Shown: one piece after another, positions 8,034 through 18,024 of the stretch
Position numbering within the stretch: position 1 is the first letter of the stretch
How the letters are laid out: every line of letters begins with the position of its first letter
From: Paenibacillaceae bacterium
GTDB taxonomy: Bacteria; Bacillota; Bacilli; Paenibacillales; NBRC-103111
Length of the DNA: 64,000 bases
Assembly: GCA_029256185.1 (NCBI GenBank)
Contig: JAQSYI010000027.1
Coordinates: 85,807-149,806, forward strand
Direction: 5' to 3'
Notes under the pieces: generated by a model
Databases searched by the model: none
The model's input: only the letters and a program-made list of their open reading frames with translations
What the model was told of the DNA's origin: nothing
Translations under genes and position numbers: made by a program

Positions 8034-10547
8034 TTATAGCTCATCCAGACTCTTCTTGCGGGCATACTCCCGCGGTGTGGCGCCGTACCTTTTTTTGAAC
8101 AGCTTAAAAAAGTAGCTCTTGTTCTCGATGCCTACGTCCAGCATAATCTCCTCCACCTTCAGGCTGGAATGCTCCAAGAGTTCCGCCGCCTTGGTCATCC
8201 GCATTTCGGTTAAGTAATCATTGATGGAGATATCAGCCACCTCGCGGAATATTTTGCCGGCATAGGTGGAGGACAGCTTCAGCATGGAGGCAATCTGCTG
8301 CTGGTACAGCCCGCTGTCATGATAATTGTGGCGGATAATCTCTTTAACCGCCTCCGTCAGAATCACATGCTTCTCATTCTTGTCCACCGTGCTTGCCTGG
8401 GATGCCTGACCGATAGCCTGATACAGCGCCTGACCGGACTCCTCCAGCGTCTCGCAATCCATGATGCGCTGCGCCAGACTGTCCACTTGAAGTCCCGACG
8501 AGCCGAGCCGGGTACGGTCCAACTCATCCAGTGTAGATAATACCAGATAAATCCAATGCATCAGGTACAGCTTGATGGAGTTATAGTTATACCGCTTCAG
8601 CTTCTGCACAACCTCATCTATGGTCTTCCCCACCGTCTCCAGATCACGGCGCTTGATATCCTCCACAAACTTCTTCTCTGGAAGAATGGAGTAATCCAAT
8701 TCCTTCAGCTGATCCATAGCCGCAACGGTCTCTTCGAAGAGAACGGCCCCATAGCCTTGGACGAAGCGGTACATCCCGTAGCGCAGCGCCTCCTCATACA
8801 GTCCGGCAATGTCTGTGCGCCGGGAGGAGGGATTGCTTACGGATACGGAGAAGGTAATCTTGTAATGCTGCCGGATAAACTGCTGGGCATTGGCGATGGC
8901 CTGTTGAAGGACGGCATGGTCCATGGAGCGGGAGGAACCGGCAAGGCGCGCATCAGCAAGGTCCATATGAGCGTGATGGGCAGCTTCCGCATTGTCAGTA
9001 TGAGCGTAATGGGCAGCGGCATGATCTGCATCCGTATGCGCATCGTTGGCACGGGCTGCTGCCGGATGGGCATCATGTGCATCTGTGCCGCCTGCTTCGT
9101 CAGCCTTCCCGCGCAGCATGCTCACCAGAAGTACCAGTTGCCCGTTCTTCAAGTCCACGGAGGCGCAAGCATAATCCCGGGCAAGGCATTCGGTCAACAC
9201 ATTGGCTGCGGCAAAACCGTACAGCTCCTTCTGCCGTTCGCTGAAACGGGCGGACCGCCCGGCGAACCGGTCCAGATGAACCACACATACACAGAAACTG
9301 TTGCTTCCGGATAAATCCAGTTGAACCGCTTCCTCTGCCTTTTTCCATTCTTCCTCACTCATGGTTCTGCTCTCAGCCAGCATACTGCGCAAGTAGAAGC
9401 TCATCATCACCCGATTATTGGAATGGGCCTTATCCCGGAATTGCTCAATCTGGCGGACATGGCTCTGAAAGATCCGGGACAACAGGTCCAGCTCATCCTG
9501 CTGGTCCTGCTCCAGTTCATCCTCCGGGATACGGGACACTACATCCTTGACGAACCGGCCGAAGGGCATATAGATGGTGCCGGAGACCATATAAGACGAG
9601 AATAAGACCACCAGCAGGAAAATCAGGGTCAAAACAACGATGTTCACCTTCAACTGGTGCTGAAACCGGGAAAACTGATGGTCATCCTGCATCATCAGAA
9701 TGGACCAGTCCGCGTTCTCCACCCGGATAAAGGCCGTCAGATATTCCCGGCCTCCCTGTTCCATCTTCATGAAATCGAAGCTGGCTTCTCCCGGGTTGGA
9801 TTCCCAAAATCGGGAAAGCGTCTCCCGGGTTGCCTGTCCGCTCCCGACCGCCGGCCCTGTCCCGAAGAGCACCGAGCCTTCCTTGTCAATAATCGAGATG
9901 TAATCCGCTCCTGTCCCGTCGTTGTGGGTCAGGCTTCGTATGTGATCGGCCAGCCATTGGGTCCTGATATTGATAATGACCGCCCCGTCAGGCTTGCCGC
10001 TGGAGTTGACGGATTCGAATACGGCGAAGGACAGCAGGTCCTCCCGTTGACCGTATGTACTCTCAATGGATAGGGGAATAAACTTCATCTTTTGCAGACC
10101 TGCGCTGGAGTTCAACAGCAGCTTCAAATTATGGTCCACATTGGAAAGGCTCTGGTATGTGGAGTAGAAGGTATCCAGCGTGCCGTTATAAATATTGACG
10201 GAATGGATGAACGAGTAGGCGCCGATGCTTTTCTCCACGATCCCCATCTTGGTGATCAGATCATAGACAGCCCCCTCTGACTGGGCGAACATCAGGGATT
10301 GGGACTCATTGCTGTAATAAAGGGAGGCGCCCATGTTGCGGATCACATCATGCATATTATCGATGCTGATCTTCAATTGCCCCAATATCTTCTCATTATT
10401 GACGGCTTCCTTCTTCAATACCGCATCTTCCATGTTGATATACAGCCCCGCTGAAAAGACGATGATCAACACCATAGTAGCCAGCATGACCCATAAATAA
10501 ATGCGGCGCAAATATTTCTTGTGAATGTTCCGGGCAAGTCCTCCCAT
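8034..10547 (-). CDS. Membrane-bound AraC-family transcriptional regulator (YesS-like)
   Basis: 837 residues from ATG 10547 behind AGGGGAG. The layout is one membrane segment at about residues 17-37, an extracellular sensor region to about 295 (Cache-like, inferred), a second membrane segment at about 300-322, a cytoplasmic central part, and a C-terminal pair of helix-turn-helix motifs (ASMLKLSSTYAGKIF; MLDVGIENKSYFFKLFKKRY) with the usual GATPREYARK end. Such proteins sense an outside ligand and activate sugar-utilisation genes directly. Residues about 482-535 are a His/Ala/Asp-rich low-complexity insert absent from ordinary members. Likely targets are the adjacent sialidase/ABC operon or the GH2 gene 38 bp upstream of it on the same strand. 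Confidence 0.85.
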   Translation of the reverse strand: MGGLARNIHKKYLRRIYLWVMLATMVLIIVFSAGLYINMEDAVLKKEAVNNEKILGQLKISIDNMHDVIRNMGASLYYSNESQSLMFAQSEGAVYDLITKMGIVEKSIGAYSFIHSVNIYNGTLDTFYSTYQSLSNVDHNLKLLLNSSAGLQKMKFIPLSIESTYGQREDLLSFAVFESVNSSGKPDGAVIINIRTQWLADHIRSLTHNDGTGADYISIIDKEGSVLFGTGPAVGSGQATRETLSRFWESNPGEASFDFMKMEQGGREYLTAFIRVENADWSILMMQDDHQFSRFQHQLKVNIVVLTLIFLLVVLFSSYMVSGTIYMPFGRFVKDVVSRIPEDELEQDQQDELDLLSRIFQSHVRQIEQFRDKAHSNNRVMMSFYLRSMLAESRTMSEEEWKKAEEAVQLDLSGSNSFCVCVVHLDRFAGRSARFSERQKELYGFAAANVLTECLARDYACASVDLKNGQLVLLVSMLRGKADEAGGTDAHDAHPAAARANDAHTDADHAAAHYAHTDNAEAAHHAHMDLADARLAGSSRSMDHAVLQQAIANAQQFIRQHYKITFSVSVSNPSSRRTDIAGLYEEALRYGMYRFVQGYGAVLFEETVAAMDQLKELDYSILPEKKFVEDIKRRDLETVGKTIDEVVQKLKRYNYNSIKLYLMHWIYLVLSTLDELDRTRLGSSGLQVDSLAQRIMDCETLEESGQALYQAIGQASQASTVDKNEKHVILTEAVKEIIRHNYHDSGLYQQQIASMLKLSSTYAGKIFREVADISINDYLTEMRMTKAAELLEHSSLKVEEIMLDVGIENKSYFFKLFKKRYGATPREYARKKSLDEL

Positions 10548-10585
10548 ACGCCAAATCTCCCCTTATTATCAGCAAATACATGTTG

Positions 10586-12961
10586 TCATTTCAGCTGCAG
10601 TACCGCTTCCGCCCCGGCAAGCCCGGGACTTGCCGCTTGCAGCCGCAGTATTCCCTGCCCGCCGCTGCTCTGGACCAAAACAAGGCACCATCCGTGGAAT
10701 GTCCGCCTGCGGTTGGCCTTGTCCGGCTCATGGCTGCTGGGGTTGCCGTTGCCTACGCCCAGTATCCGTCCGGGGCCCGTCACCGAAAATAGAATGTCAT
10801 TATCCGCATAAGGAACCACCCGGCCGTGCTGATCCGTAACGGCGACCCTCACCGCAACAGTATCTGCGCCGTCTGCGTTTATAGCAGTACGGTGGGGATA
10901 CAACTCAATGCGGCAAGGAGTTTCTGTAGTGAACACTGTTGTCTCTGCGCATACCAGCCCGTTCCGCCGGCCAACCGCCCGCAGCTCTCCCGGCACATAT
11001 ACAACCGGCCATTGCAGTTCGCCTGGCCCTTCCGTCTGCTGTACTCCCAGACTGACCCCGTTTACGAACAGCTCCACCGCATCCAGATTGGTATACGCGC
11101 GCACATCGATGAGTTCCCCCTCCCGGCCCTGCCAGTTCCAGTGGGGAAACAGATGAAGCACCGGCTCTCCGGTCCACGCCGCCTTGATATAATAATAGAT
11201 ATCCTTCGGGAAGCCGCAGGTATCCATGATCCCGAAGTGGGAGTTGATGCAGGGCCACAGATACGGAGTAGGCTCTCCGCGGTAATCGAAGCCGGTCCAC
11301 AGGAATACTCCCGTGAGAAAAGGATGCTGCATCACGTCATTCCAAGCCTTCTCTGGACTGCAGCTCCATGAGGGAAGATTGGTGCCATAGGCAGAGCAAT
11401 AGCCCCGCTCGGGGTCATCGGCGTACTCGCCTCTGGTAGTGGTGAAGCTGGCGCTCTCCGTACCAATAACCAGCCGGCCGGGATGATCCTCGCGGTCACG
11501 GATATCCTGAGCATCGCGCTGACCATAATTGTACCCTACTATGTCAATCACGTCACTGTATCCGCCTTCATTCCAGCCGTGATTCATAGCCGCCACAACC
11601 TGGCGGGCGGGATCAATCCTGTGCGCCGTATCCGCCATGGTCTTGAGAATTCTCGCTCCCGTTACGGTCCCCTCCAGCACCTCTTCATTCTCCATACACC
11701 ACATAATGACAGAAGGGTGATTGCCATCCCGCCGGATCAACTCCTTGAGTTGGGATAACCCCGTGGAACTGGAGTCCAGCTTCCGGTTCTCATCGATGAC
11801 AAGCATCCCCAACCGGTCGCACAGATCAAGCAGCTCCGGCGCTGCCGGATGATGGGCGCTGCGGTAGGCGTTGCTGCCCATCTCCTTCAGCAGTCTGAGC
11901 TTGTAGTCGATCAGGCTGTCGGGGAGGGCCACCCCCACTCCGGCAAAATCCTGGTGATTGCATGTTCCCTTGATAGGAGTGGGAATTCCGTTCAGAATGA
12001 ACCCCTGCTCCGCGTCAAAGGAAATGCTGCGGATGCCGAACATGACCTGGCAGCTGTCTGCGATTGCCTCTCCATGCCAGATTGTCACCAATACGCTGTA
12101 CAAATCCGGTTGCTCCGGGGACCACAGCCGGGGATGCTCCACCGTCAGCTGCTGCTCCAGTTGGGTACCGGCATACCATGGAGCAAGTGCAACAAGGGAG
12201 GAAGAGGCCACCAGCCGCTTATCCTGGTCATAGACCGCCGTATGCAGGCGGATATTGGCATCCGTTGTGTGCTCATTGCTTACTTCCGTCTTGACGGTTA
12301 CAAGAGCGTAATCCGGGGTAATCTCCGGCGTGGCTACTTGAATCCCATGCTCGGCAATATGCAGCCGCTCCGTATATTCCAGCCAGACATGACGGTAGAT
12401 GCCGCAGCCTTCATACCACCAGCCTTCATGGTCGGTTGTGTCCACCTTGACCGTTATAACATTCTCCCCTTCATCCCCGTAACGGAGAACATCGGTCAGA
12501 TCACAGGCAAATCCCAGATAACCTCCCCGATGCTCGATGAGCAGATGCCCGTTCACCCAAACCGTGCTTGAGCCGGTAATGCCGTCGAAGCGGATGCTCC
12601 ATTTTTTGCCCAGCCCTTGTGCCGGGACGGTGAACAGCTTGCGGTAGAAGCCTGTTCCGCTTGGTAAATATCCATGGCTGCCGGGACGCGCCCCGATATC
12701 GTCGCTTGCCACATATTGCTGCTCCACACACCAGTCATGGGGAAGCTGGACCGGCTTCCATGCCAATTCCCGGGAATCCATCCCTCTGTCCGTATAGGCA
12801 ATCTTCAGCCAGTCTCCGTCATCTATGTCCTCCGGGCATCCGGTATCCGTTATGCCTCCGGTCATGCCCGCCTTGACCGCATAGGGTACGGTTATCTTCT
12901 CCTGAACAAACATCCAGCCGTCTTCAAATAAAATTTTGCCGCGCGGTTGCTTCATTTCCAC
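10586..12961 (-). CDS. Glycoside hydrolase family 2 protein (beta-galactosidase/glucuronidase-like)
   Basis: 791 residues. The N-terminal sugar-binding jelly roll (PHDWCVEQQY; STVWVNGHLL) is followed by the immunoglobulin-like domain and the TIM barrel, and the order is typical of GH2. The acid/base Glu lies in IMWCMENEE (about residue 425) and the nucleophile Glu in IGTESASF (about 501). No signal peptide is present, so action is intracellular. The start is GTG 12961, 8 nt after AAGGAG; the in-frame ATG at 12955 would be too close to its site. It is divergent from the AraC gene at 13075, which may control it. Substrate specificity within GH2 cannot be read. Confidence 0.9.
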   Translation of the reverse strand: MEMKQPRGKILFEDGWMFVQEKITVPYAVKAGMTGGITDTGCPEDIDDGDWLKIAYTDRGMDSRELAWKPVQLPHDWCVEQQYVASDDIGARPGSHGYLPSGTGFYRKLFTVPAQGLGKKWSIRFDGITGSSTVWVNGHLLIEHRGGYLGFACDLTDVLRYGDEGENVITVKVDTTDHEGWWYEGCGIYRHVWLEYTERLHIAEHGIQVATPEITPDYALVTVKTEVSNEHTTDANIRLHTAVYDQDKRLVASSSLVALAPWYAGTQLEQQLTVEHPRLWSPEQPDLYSVLVTIWHGEAIADSCQVMFGIRSISFDAEQGFILNGIPTPIKGTCNHQDFAGVGVALPDSLIDYKLRLLKEMGSNAYRSAHHPAAPELLDLCDRLGMLVIDENRKLDSSSTGLSQLKELIRRDGNHPSVIMWCMENEEVLEGTVTGARILKTMADTAHRIDPARQVVAAMNHGWNEGGYSDVIDIVGYNYGQRDAQDIRDREDHPGRLVIGTESASFTTTRGEYADDPERGYCSAYGTNLPSWSCSPEKAWNDVMQHPFLTGVFLWTGFDYRGEPTPYLWPCINSHFGIMDTCGFPKDIYYYIKAAWTGEPVLHLFPHWNWQGREGELIDVRAYTNLDAVELFVNGVSLGVQQTEGPGELQWPVVYVPGELRAVGRRNGLVCAETTVFTTETPCRIELYPHRTAINADGADTVAVRVAVTDQHGRVVPYADNDILFSVTGPGRILGVGNGNPSSHEPDKANRRRTFHGWCLVLVQSSGGQGILRLQAASPGLAGAEAVLQLK

Positions 12962-13074
12962 CTTGTATGCTCCTTTTCTATAATCGTATACTCTTATTGT
13001 AAGAACAGAGCGGCGGCAATGGTTAATATAGAAGCATGATTTGATAACACGAAATGAACATTTGGAGGAATACT

Positions 13075-14031
13075 ATGCAACTGCCCTTCCGGCTCTCCCT
13101 GACCAGCCAACTGACGCCCCTGCCCCTTCAGTTGTACAGCGCAGGGGCTCATGAGCAATCTTACCAGTCACGTGCCAACGGGTATCCCGCCATGCAAATC
13201 TTTATTACATTCGCCGGGAGCGGACGCTTCGATTTCATGAACAGGCCGTTAAGAGGGCATCAGGCTGCAGATGGCGGCGTGACAGCCGGCAGGATTGCAC
13301 CGGCTATGAACGGGCGCGTGGATAAAATGCGGACGGAGCAGAAGACCGTAGTGCTCAGAGCCAATGAGGCCATGCTCGTACCGGCAGGGCGGGCCCACCA
13401 GTATGCCGCGGCAACCGGGGAATCCTGGGAAGTGGGTTATCTGGGGATCAGCGGGGGAGCGGTTCATGTTATTGCGGAAAATTGCGGACTGCCCTTGGAG
13501 ACGCCCCTCCAGCTTCGCGACGGAAGCTTGCTGGAGCAGCCGTTGCGCGATATATGGGAGATAGCGGATGGGGCCAAGCCCGCCCAACTGGGACAAGCTT
13601 CGCGGTTGCTCTATGATTTTCTGCTGCTGCTCGCAGAGAGCAGGGTGTCCGCCGAGGTGATGCCCCAACGGGCAAGCCAGCATCTGAGCGAGCCCCTGCA
13701 GCGGGCCACGGTATTGATGCATGAGCACTTCTGCGAGCCGCTCTTGATCTCCAACCTGGCGGCGGCTGTGGGTTATTCCGTCCAGCATTTCCAGCGGCTG
13801 TTCCGCCAGGCTTACGGCCTCCCGCCCCATGCCTACCTGAAGCGGCTCCGCATGCAGCAGGCCGCCCTCTGGATGGAGAAGCAGCCGGAGTTGCCTGTCT
13901 CCGAATTGGCCGGGCGCTTCAACTGGGAGCCGCACTACTTCATCCGCGTCTTCAGGAGCGTCTACCGTATGACACCAGGAGAGTACAAGCAGAAGCTGGT
14001 TTATAAAACAAGCACGCCGAAGAAGACATGA
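13075..14031 (+). CDS. AraC-family transcriptional regulator with cupin-like sensor domain
   Basis: 318 residues from ATG 13075, 6 nt after GGAGG; an upstream in-frame ATG at 13054 is less well placed. The N-terminal half is an AraC-type sugar-sensing cupin and the C-terminal 100 residues hold two helix-turn-helix motifs (NLAAAVGYSVQHFQRLFRQ and ELAGRFNWEPHYFIRVFRS). Residues about 57-90 form an unusual polar insertion in a cupin loop. The gene is divergent from the GH2 gene across 113 bases, which must hold both promoters, so it probably regulates that enzyme. Confidence 0.88.
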   Translation: MQLPFRLSLTSQLTPLPLQLYSAGAHEQSYQSRANGYPAMQIFITFAGSGRFDFMNRPLRGHQAADGGVTAGRIAPAMNGRVDKMRTEQKTVVLRANEAMLVPAGRAHQYAAATGESWEVGYLGISGGAVHVIAENCGLPLETPLQLRDGSLLEQPLRDIWEIADGAKPAQLGQASRLLYDFLLLLAESRVSAEVMPQRASQHLSEPLQRATVLMHEHFCEPLLISNLAAAVGYSVQHFQRLFRQAYGLPPHAYLKRLRMQQAALWMEKQPELPVSELAGRFNWEPHYFIRVFRSVYRMTPGEYKQKLVYKTSTPKKT

Positions 14032-14058
14032 CCGCCCTGCTGCATCTCTCCTCCTCAT

Positions 14059-14964
14059 TCATCCGCCTGATAAATAGGCGTCCTCCCACCGCTTCTTCAT
14101 ATGGTTCCTGAACCATACTCCGAAGCTAAGGTCCTCATATATCTCCAGGTAGGCGGAGCGGATGGAGTTGCCGCGGGTATTCTCCAATGAGGAGATATTC
14201 ACTTGGGGAATGGCCTGGTGATCCACACAGGCGATCTTCCTGTAGCAATCCTTGCCGCCCCACACCTGATCGCCGATATGGGAATGGCCGTGGAGGTGCA
14301 AGCGGACTGTATCGGGAAGGGGGAGCAATTGATTTAACAATGCGGAAGGCCTGGCTCCACCTGCCAATGCATAATGGGAAGCGGTAATCACCGGCTTGCC
14401 GGACCCGGCGATCATCTCCCGGACCCGGGCATATTCTTCCGCACCATAAGGATAGTCGGCCGCACCGCGGGCTTCCCCGTGAGTGGTGAACCACCTGCCT
14501 GCGGGGTCTCCATGATCGGAGAAGAACACCACCAGGAATTCCCCTATATCCTCCACAAAAAAGAACTGGTCCACCGATTCTATGGTCCTCCATCCGGGCA
14601 CAGAACGCACCGTATTCCAAAAGGGAAAGTCCTCCCCGGGGCCTTGAAGAGAACCCTCGTTTACCCGGGAGCGGTACAAATCAAACTCATGGTTGCCCAT
14701 GACATAACGGACAGGCACCGCTAACGGCTGCAAATACTGAAGATGAATTCCGCACATGGTACGGATCGCTTCCTCATCCTGCCTCTCGATGGCATCCCCC
14801 AGATACCAGATGGCGTCGCATTCCAGCGATAAATCTCTGTGATCGGCAACCGCCGTCCGCAAGCATCTCTCCGAGTTAAGGGGGTCGCTCTGCTGCAAAT
14901 CCGATATGACCCAGAACCGTTTAAGAATTTTCCTGCCCAGCGCTGCTCTTGCATGTCCTAACAA
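14059..14964 (-). CDS. Calcineurin-like metallophosphoesterase
   Basis: Metal-ligand motifs of the metallophosphoesterase superfamily appear in order: WVISDLQQ (a D-x-H position with Gln in place of His), IWYLGDAIE, VMGNHEFD, TASHYAL and LHGHSHIGD. The frame is open from 15078 but its first 38 codons look unlike the family. I choose TTG 14964, which has GGAGG 7 nt upstream and gives 301 residues; ATG 15060 is the alternative. No signal peptide is seen. It is divergent from the LacI gene and may belong to that regulon. The substrate is unknown. Confidence 0.75.
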   Translation of the reverse strand: MLGHARAALGRKILKRFWVISDLQQSDPLNSERCLRTAVADHRDLSLECDAIWYLGDAIERQDEEAIRTMCGIHLQYLQPLAVPVRYVMGNHEFDLYRSRVNEGSLQGPGEDFPFWNTVRSVPGWRTIESVDQFFFVEDIGEFLVVFFSDHGDPAGRWFTTHGEARGAADYPYGAEEYARVREMIAGSGKPVITASHYALAGGARPSALLNQLLPLPDTVRLHLHGHSHIGDQVWGGKDCYRKIACVDHQAIPQVNISSLENTRGNSIRSAYLEIYEDLSFGVWFRNHMKKRWEDAYLSGG

Positions 14965-15218
14965 AGCCTCTCCTCCATCCCTGCAGCCCGTCCTGGTACA
15001 CCGGCTCAAGCTGTTAATTGACGCCACCCCGTACTGACTCTCTTGCAGCACAATGCGCATGAGGCTGTCCACCCCCATGCTTCATGATAACGCTTTATCA
15101 TCATCATAGTAGAACGCATGGCCACCGCGCAACATTAGATTGTCCCATAAGCAGTTCATGCGGCAGATGCGGCACCATGACAACCGCTTCTTCCCGCAAA
15201 AAACAAGCCCGTTTTATC

Positions 15219-15228
15219 GAACCGGTTC
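15219..15228. promoter_or_regulatory. Palindrome GAACCGGTTC, possible LacI-family operator (distal)
   Basis: Perfect 10-bp palindrome in the 447-bp divergent region between the metallophosphatase and the LacI gene. It shares the core AACCGGTT with a second site at 15359-15368, 140 bp away. LacI-family operators are usually palindromes with a central CG pair; the assignment to this regulator is inference. Confidence 0.4.
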
Positions 15229-15358
15229 TATGTCCGGCCCTTGCATGCCTCTGCGAAAACAAGGGAAATAACGGTAATAACCCGCTATTTATGAAGAAAA
15301 TATTGCGTAAAAAACAGGATTTACAAATCATTTAAGCCAAGTTGATATTCCTCTCATA

Positions 15359-15368
15359 AAACCGGTTT
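15359..15368. promoter_or_regulatory. Palindrome AAACCGGTTT, possible LacI-family operator (proximal)
   Basis: Perfect 10-bp palindrome 43 bases before the LacI start codon and just after a weak promoter-like pair (TTTACA at 15320-15325, then TGATAT at 15343-15348 with a 17-bp spacer). A site here could give autorepression. It matches the core of the site at 15219-15228. Confidence 0.42.
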
Positions 15369-15411
15369 AATATCTAGCTTGTAAGGAAGCAGGCGGGAGG
15401 TAGATGGTGTA

Positions 15412-16437
15412 TTGGCAACGATTGATGATGTAGCAAGGATTGCAGGAGTATCCAAAAGCACCGTATCCAACGTTTTTTCCAAAAAGAGGCCCATCAGCAA
15501 GCAAGTGGCCGACCGTGTGCTGGACGCCGCCCGCGAGCTGAAATATAAACCCAACTACTGGGCGCGCAGCCTGGCCGGCATGGAAACCCGGATCATCGGA
15601 TTGAATATGGAGGGGGAGAAGGTCAAGTTCGGAGCCTTTCATATGACATTGCTGAACGGCGTATTGAAGGAATGCTACAGCAGAGGATACCGGCTTCTGG
15701 TGAACACACTGCCCAAGGATTTTGCAAGCCGGCCGGAAAACTGGTCTTCCGATCCGCTGGACGGCGAGATTTTGTTGGATCCGGTCATGAAGGATTCCCG
15801 TCTGGAAGAAAGAGTCATGAACCGGACACCCGTTGTCGTAATCGGCAGACCCCCCATGGCTTATGAAACCGGAGTCTCCTACGTGGACAATGATAATGTA
15901 GGTGTCAGTTGCCGGGTAACGGAGTATCTGTTGCAGTTGGGACACAGGCATATTCTGTTCCTGAACGCTCCCAAGAACCGGACGGTGGCTTATGACAGGG
16001 AAAGCGGCTACCGCAGAGCCCATGAATCCCTGAAGCTGCCGGTCGACCCCAGGCTGGTAGTGTGCCGGGAGGAGAAGAATAGAAGCTCCTTTGATTACGG
16101 CTACCGCACCGTCCTCCAGTTGTTGTCGTCCACCCCCGCTATTACCGCCATCATGACTGACACCGATAAAGTGGCACTGGGTGTCTACCAGGCGGCGAAC
16201 GAATTGAAGCTGTCCATTCCGGGGGACCTGTCCGTATTTTCCTTCAGCGTGGAACCGGGATATGGGACCGAATTCATTCCTCCCTTAAGCTGCGTCCGGC
16301 TGGACGGTGAACAGCTGGGAGCAGAAGCAGCCAGGCTCCTGCTGGACCAATGCGCCCAGAAGTCCCATGCCGCCAAGCGGGTCATTATACCGTCAGAGCT
16401 GCTTTACAGGGAGTCCTGCAGTAAACCAAGGCAATAA
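15412..16437 (+). CDS. LacI-family transcriptional regulator
   Basis: 341 residues. The N-terminal helix-turn-helix and hinge are complete (TIDDVARIAGVSKSTVSNVF, then DAARELKYKPNYWARSL), followed by the periplasmic-binding-like effector domain. The start is TTG 15412 after GGGAGG; no ATG fits this frame. It is co-directional with and 29 bp ahead of the binding-protein gene, so it almost certainly controls this importer cluster in response to its sugar. The promoter region holds two AACCGGTT palindromes. Confidence 0.93.
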   Translation: MATIDDVARIAGVSKSTVSNVFSKKRPISKQVADRVLDAARELKYKPNYWARSLAGMETRIIGLNMEGEKVKFGAFHMTLLNGVLKECYSRGYRLLVNTLPKDFASRPENWSSDPLDGEILLDPVMKDSRLEERVMNRTPVVVIGRPPMAYETGVSYVDNDNVGVSCRVTEYLLQLGHRHILFLNAPKNRTVAYDRESGYRRAHESLKLPVDPRLVVCREEKNRSSFDYGYRTVLQLLSSTPAITAIMTDTDKVALGVYQAANELKLSIPGDLSVFSFSVEPGYGTEFIPPLSCVRLDGEQLGAEAARLLLDQCAQKSHAAKRVIIPSELLYRESCSKPRQ

Positions 16438-16466
16438 TTAAATACGATTATAAAGGAGTGCAAACC

Positions 16467-17933
16467 ATGCTGAAGAAAAGTCCGAAATTGACCTCTACCC
16501 TCCTTCTTTTGGCCTCGCTGAGCGTTGTCGCAGCCGGTTGCGGCGGTTCAACAGAAGGAACAAACGGAGAGGGCACTGCCAGCCCAAGCCCAAGTGAAGC
16601 CGCAAGCGCCGCTGCCACTGCCAGCGCCAAACCTCCGGAACAAAAGCAGAAGCAGCTCCGCATGATGGTGGGTGTCATCGGCGGCAAAACAGCAGAAGAG
16701 CATGAGCTGTTCCAGAAGGAGGTGGAGCGCCTGACCGGGATCAAGGTCACCATGGAGAAGCCCAGCGGCAATATGAATGACAAGCTGCTGCCGGCCATTT
16801 CCTCCGGGGAGAAATACGATCTGATCCAGGTAGACAAGCCGCTGATGGAAATCCTCTACGATCAGGGTGTGCTGATGCCTTTGGATGACCGGATCAAGGG
16901 TTCCTCCGTCATCTCGGATGCCGCTGTCTTCCCGGCGGCCGAATGGGATCAGGTGAAGATGAAGGACGGCAAGGTATACGGGATTTTCACCAAATTCCAG
17001 GGAGGCACCATGCCCACTGTCCGGCAGGATTGGATGGACAAGCTCAATCTGAAGGATCCGAAGTCGCTGGACGACTACTACAACGTGCTGAAGGCCTTCA
17101 AAGAAAAGGACCCCGACGGCAACGGCAAGGATGACACCTATGGCTTGTCCACAGCGGGACTGTATGAGATTCAGGGCTTCATGAGCGGAGCCGGTGTCAA
17201 GGCAGGATATGTCATGAAGGATGGCAAGCGCACCATCCCTTATGCTACGGAGGCCGCCGTTCCCGTATACGAATGGTTTGCCAAGCTGTACAAGGAAGGC
17301 ATTCTCGATCCCAACTTCGCCACCAACGATTCCGGCAAAATGCGCGACCTGTTCCTGACCGACCGGGTAGGCATGGTCACTTATTGGGACGCCTGGGTAG
17401 GCATGTTCAACAATACCAGACAACAGCAGGACCCGAACACTTCCTTCCGGGCAAAGGGACTGTTGCCGGCAGAAGGGCCGGACGGCAAAATCATTATGCG
17501 CCGTGGCGATCCCAATGTGTGGATCATTCCGGTCAACTCGCCGGATCCTGCAACCGCTATGGAATTCATCGAGTTCTGGAGCACGGAAAAGGGCAATATC
17601 CTGGGAACCCTGGGCATTGCGGAGCATGACTTTACGGTTAAGGATGGAAAGTATGAGCTGACGCAAACCGGCAAGGACCACAGCATGGATCACGGCTCTC
17701 CCTTCATCTACAACACCAAGTGGCAAAATCCCTTCGGTCTGCTTCCAGGTGTGAAGGAGGCGCAGGAGTTGGTGAAGAAGCACGCCACTCTGGAAACAAC
17801 CGGCGCCAACTGGAAGGAAGTCGAGAAGATTCTCAACAACTACGCCCTCCAGGCCATGCAAGGCAAGCTTCCGGCGGCGGATGCCGTGAAGAAGATGAAC
17901 GATGAGTTAAAAGCGGCCAAGCTGATCGATTAA
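16467..17933 (+). CDS. ABC transporter substrate-binding lipoprotein
   Basis: 488 residues from ATG 16467, 8 nt after AAGGAG. The N-terminus has a signal with lipobox VVAAGC, then a Ser/Ala/Pro-rich linker. The mature part is a family 1 solute-binding protein of the large LplA type (about 500 residues), with the characteristic calcium-loop-like segment KDPDGNGKDDTYGLS. It captures a sugar outside the cell for the two permeases that follow. It is the first structural gene after the LacI regulator. Confidence 0.94.
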   Translation: MLKKSPKLTSTLLLLASLSVVAAGCGGSTEGTNGEGTASPSPSEAASAAATASAKPPEQKQKQLRMMVGVIGGKTAEEHELFQKEVERLTGIKVTMEKPSGNMNDKLLPAISSGEKYDLIQVDKPLMEILYDQGVLMPLDDRIKGSSVISDAAVFPAAEWDQVKMKDGKVYGIFTKFQGGTMPTVRQDWMDKLNLKDPKSLDDYYNVLKAFKEKDPDGNGKDDTYGLSTAGLYEIQGFMSGAGVKAGYVMKDGKRTIPYATEAAVPVYEWFAKLYKEGILDPNFATNDSGKMRDLFLTDRVGMVTYWDAWVGMFNNTRQQQDPNTSFRAKGLLPAEGPDGKIIMRRGDPNVWIIPVNSPDPATAMEFIEFWSTEKGNILGTLGIAEHDFTVKDGKYELTQTGKDHSMDHGSPFIYNTKWQNPFGLLPGVKEAQELVKKHATLETTGANWKEVEKILNNYALQAMQGKLPAADAVKKMNDELKAAKLID

Positions 17934-17940
17934 CAGGTCA

Positions 17941-17990
17941 GGGAGGGGGGATCAGGCTCCCTCTTCCCTTTTTCCGCCTTGAAGGCGGAA
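17941..17990 (+). promoter_or_regulatory. Tandem stem-loops after the binding-protein gene
   Basis: Two hairpins lie between the binding-protein gene and the first permease: GAGGG (17943-17947) with CCCTC (17959-17963), followed by a T-rich CTTCCCTTTTT; and TTCCGCC (17972-17978) with GGCGGAA (17984-17990). The arrangement fits partial termination or mRNA protection giving more binding protein than permease. That role is inference. Confidence 0.45.
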
Positions 17991-18024
17991 GCGGCACATT
18001 CTTTGGGCAGGCGGTGAATGAAGC

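Noticed and set aside
7832..8098. 88-codon plus-strand ORF downstream of the sensor-regulator
   Set aside because: It is built from the 52-bp tandem repeats and runs antisense into the regulator gene; no start signal is present.
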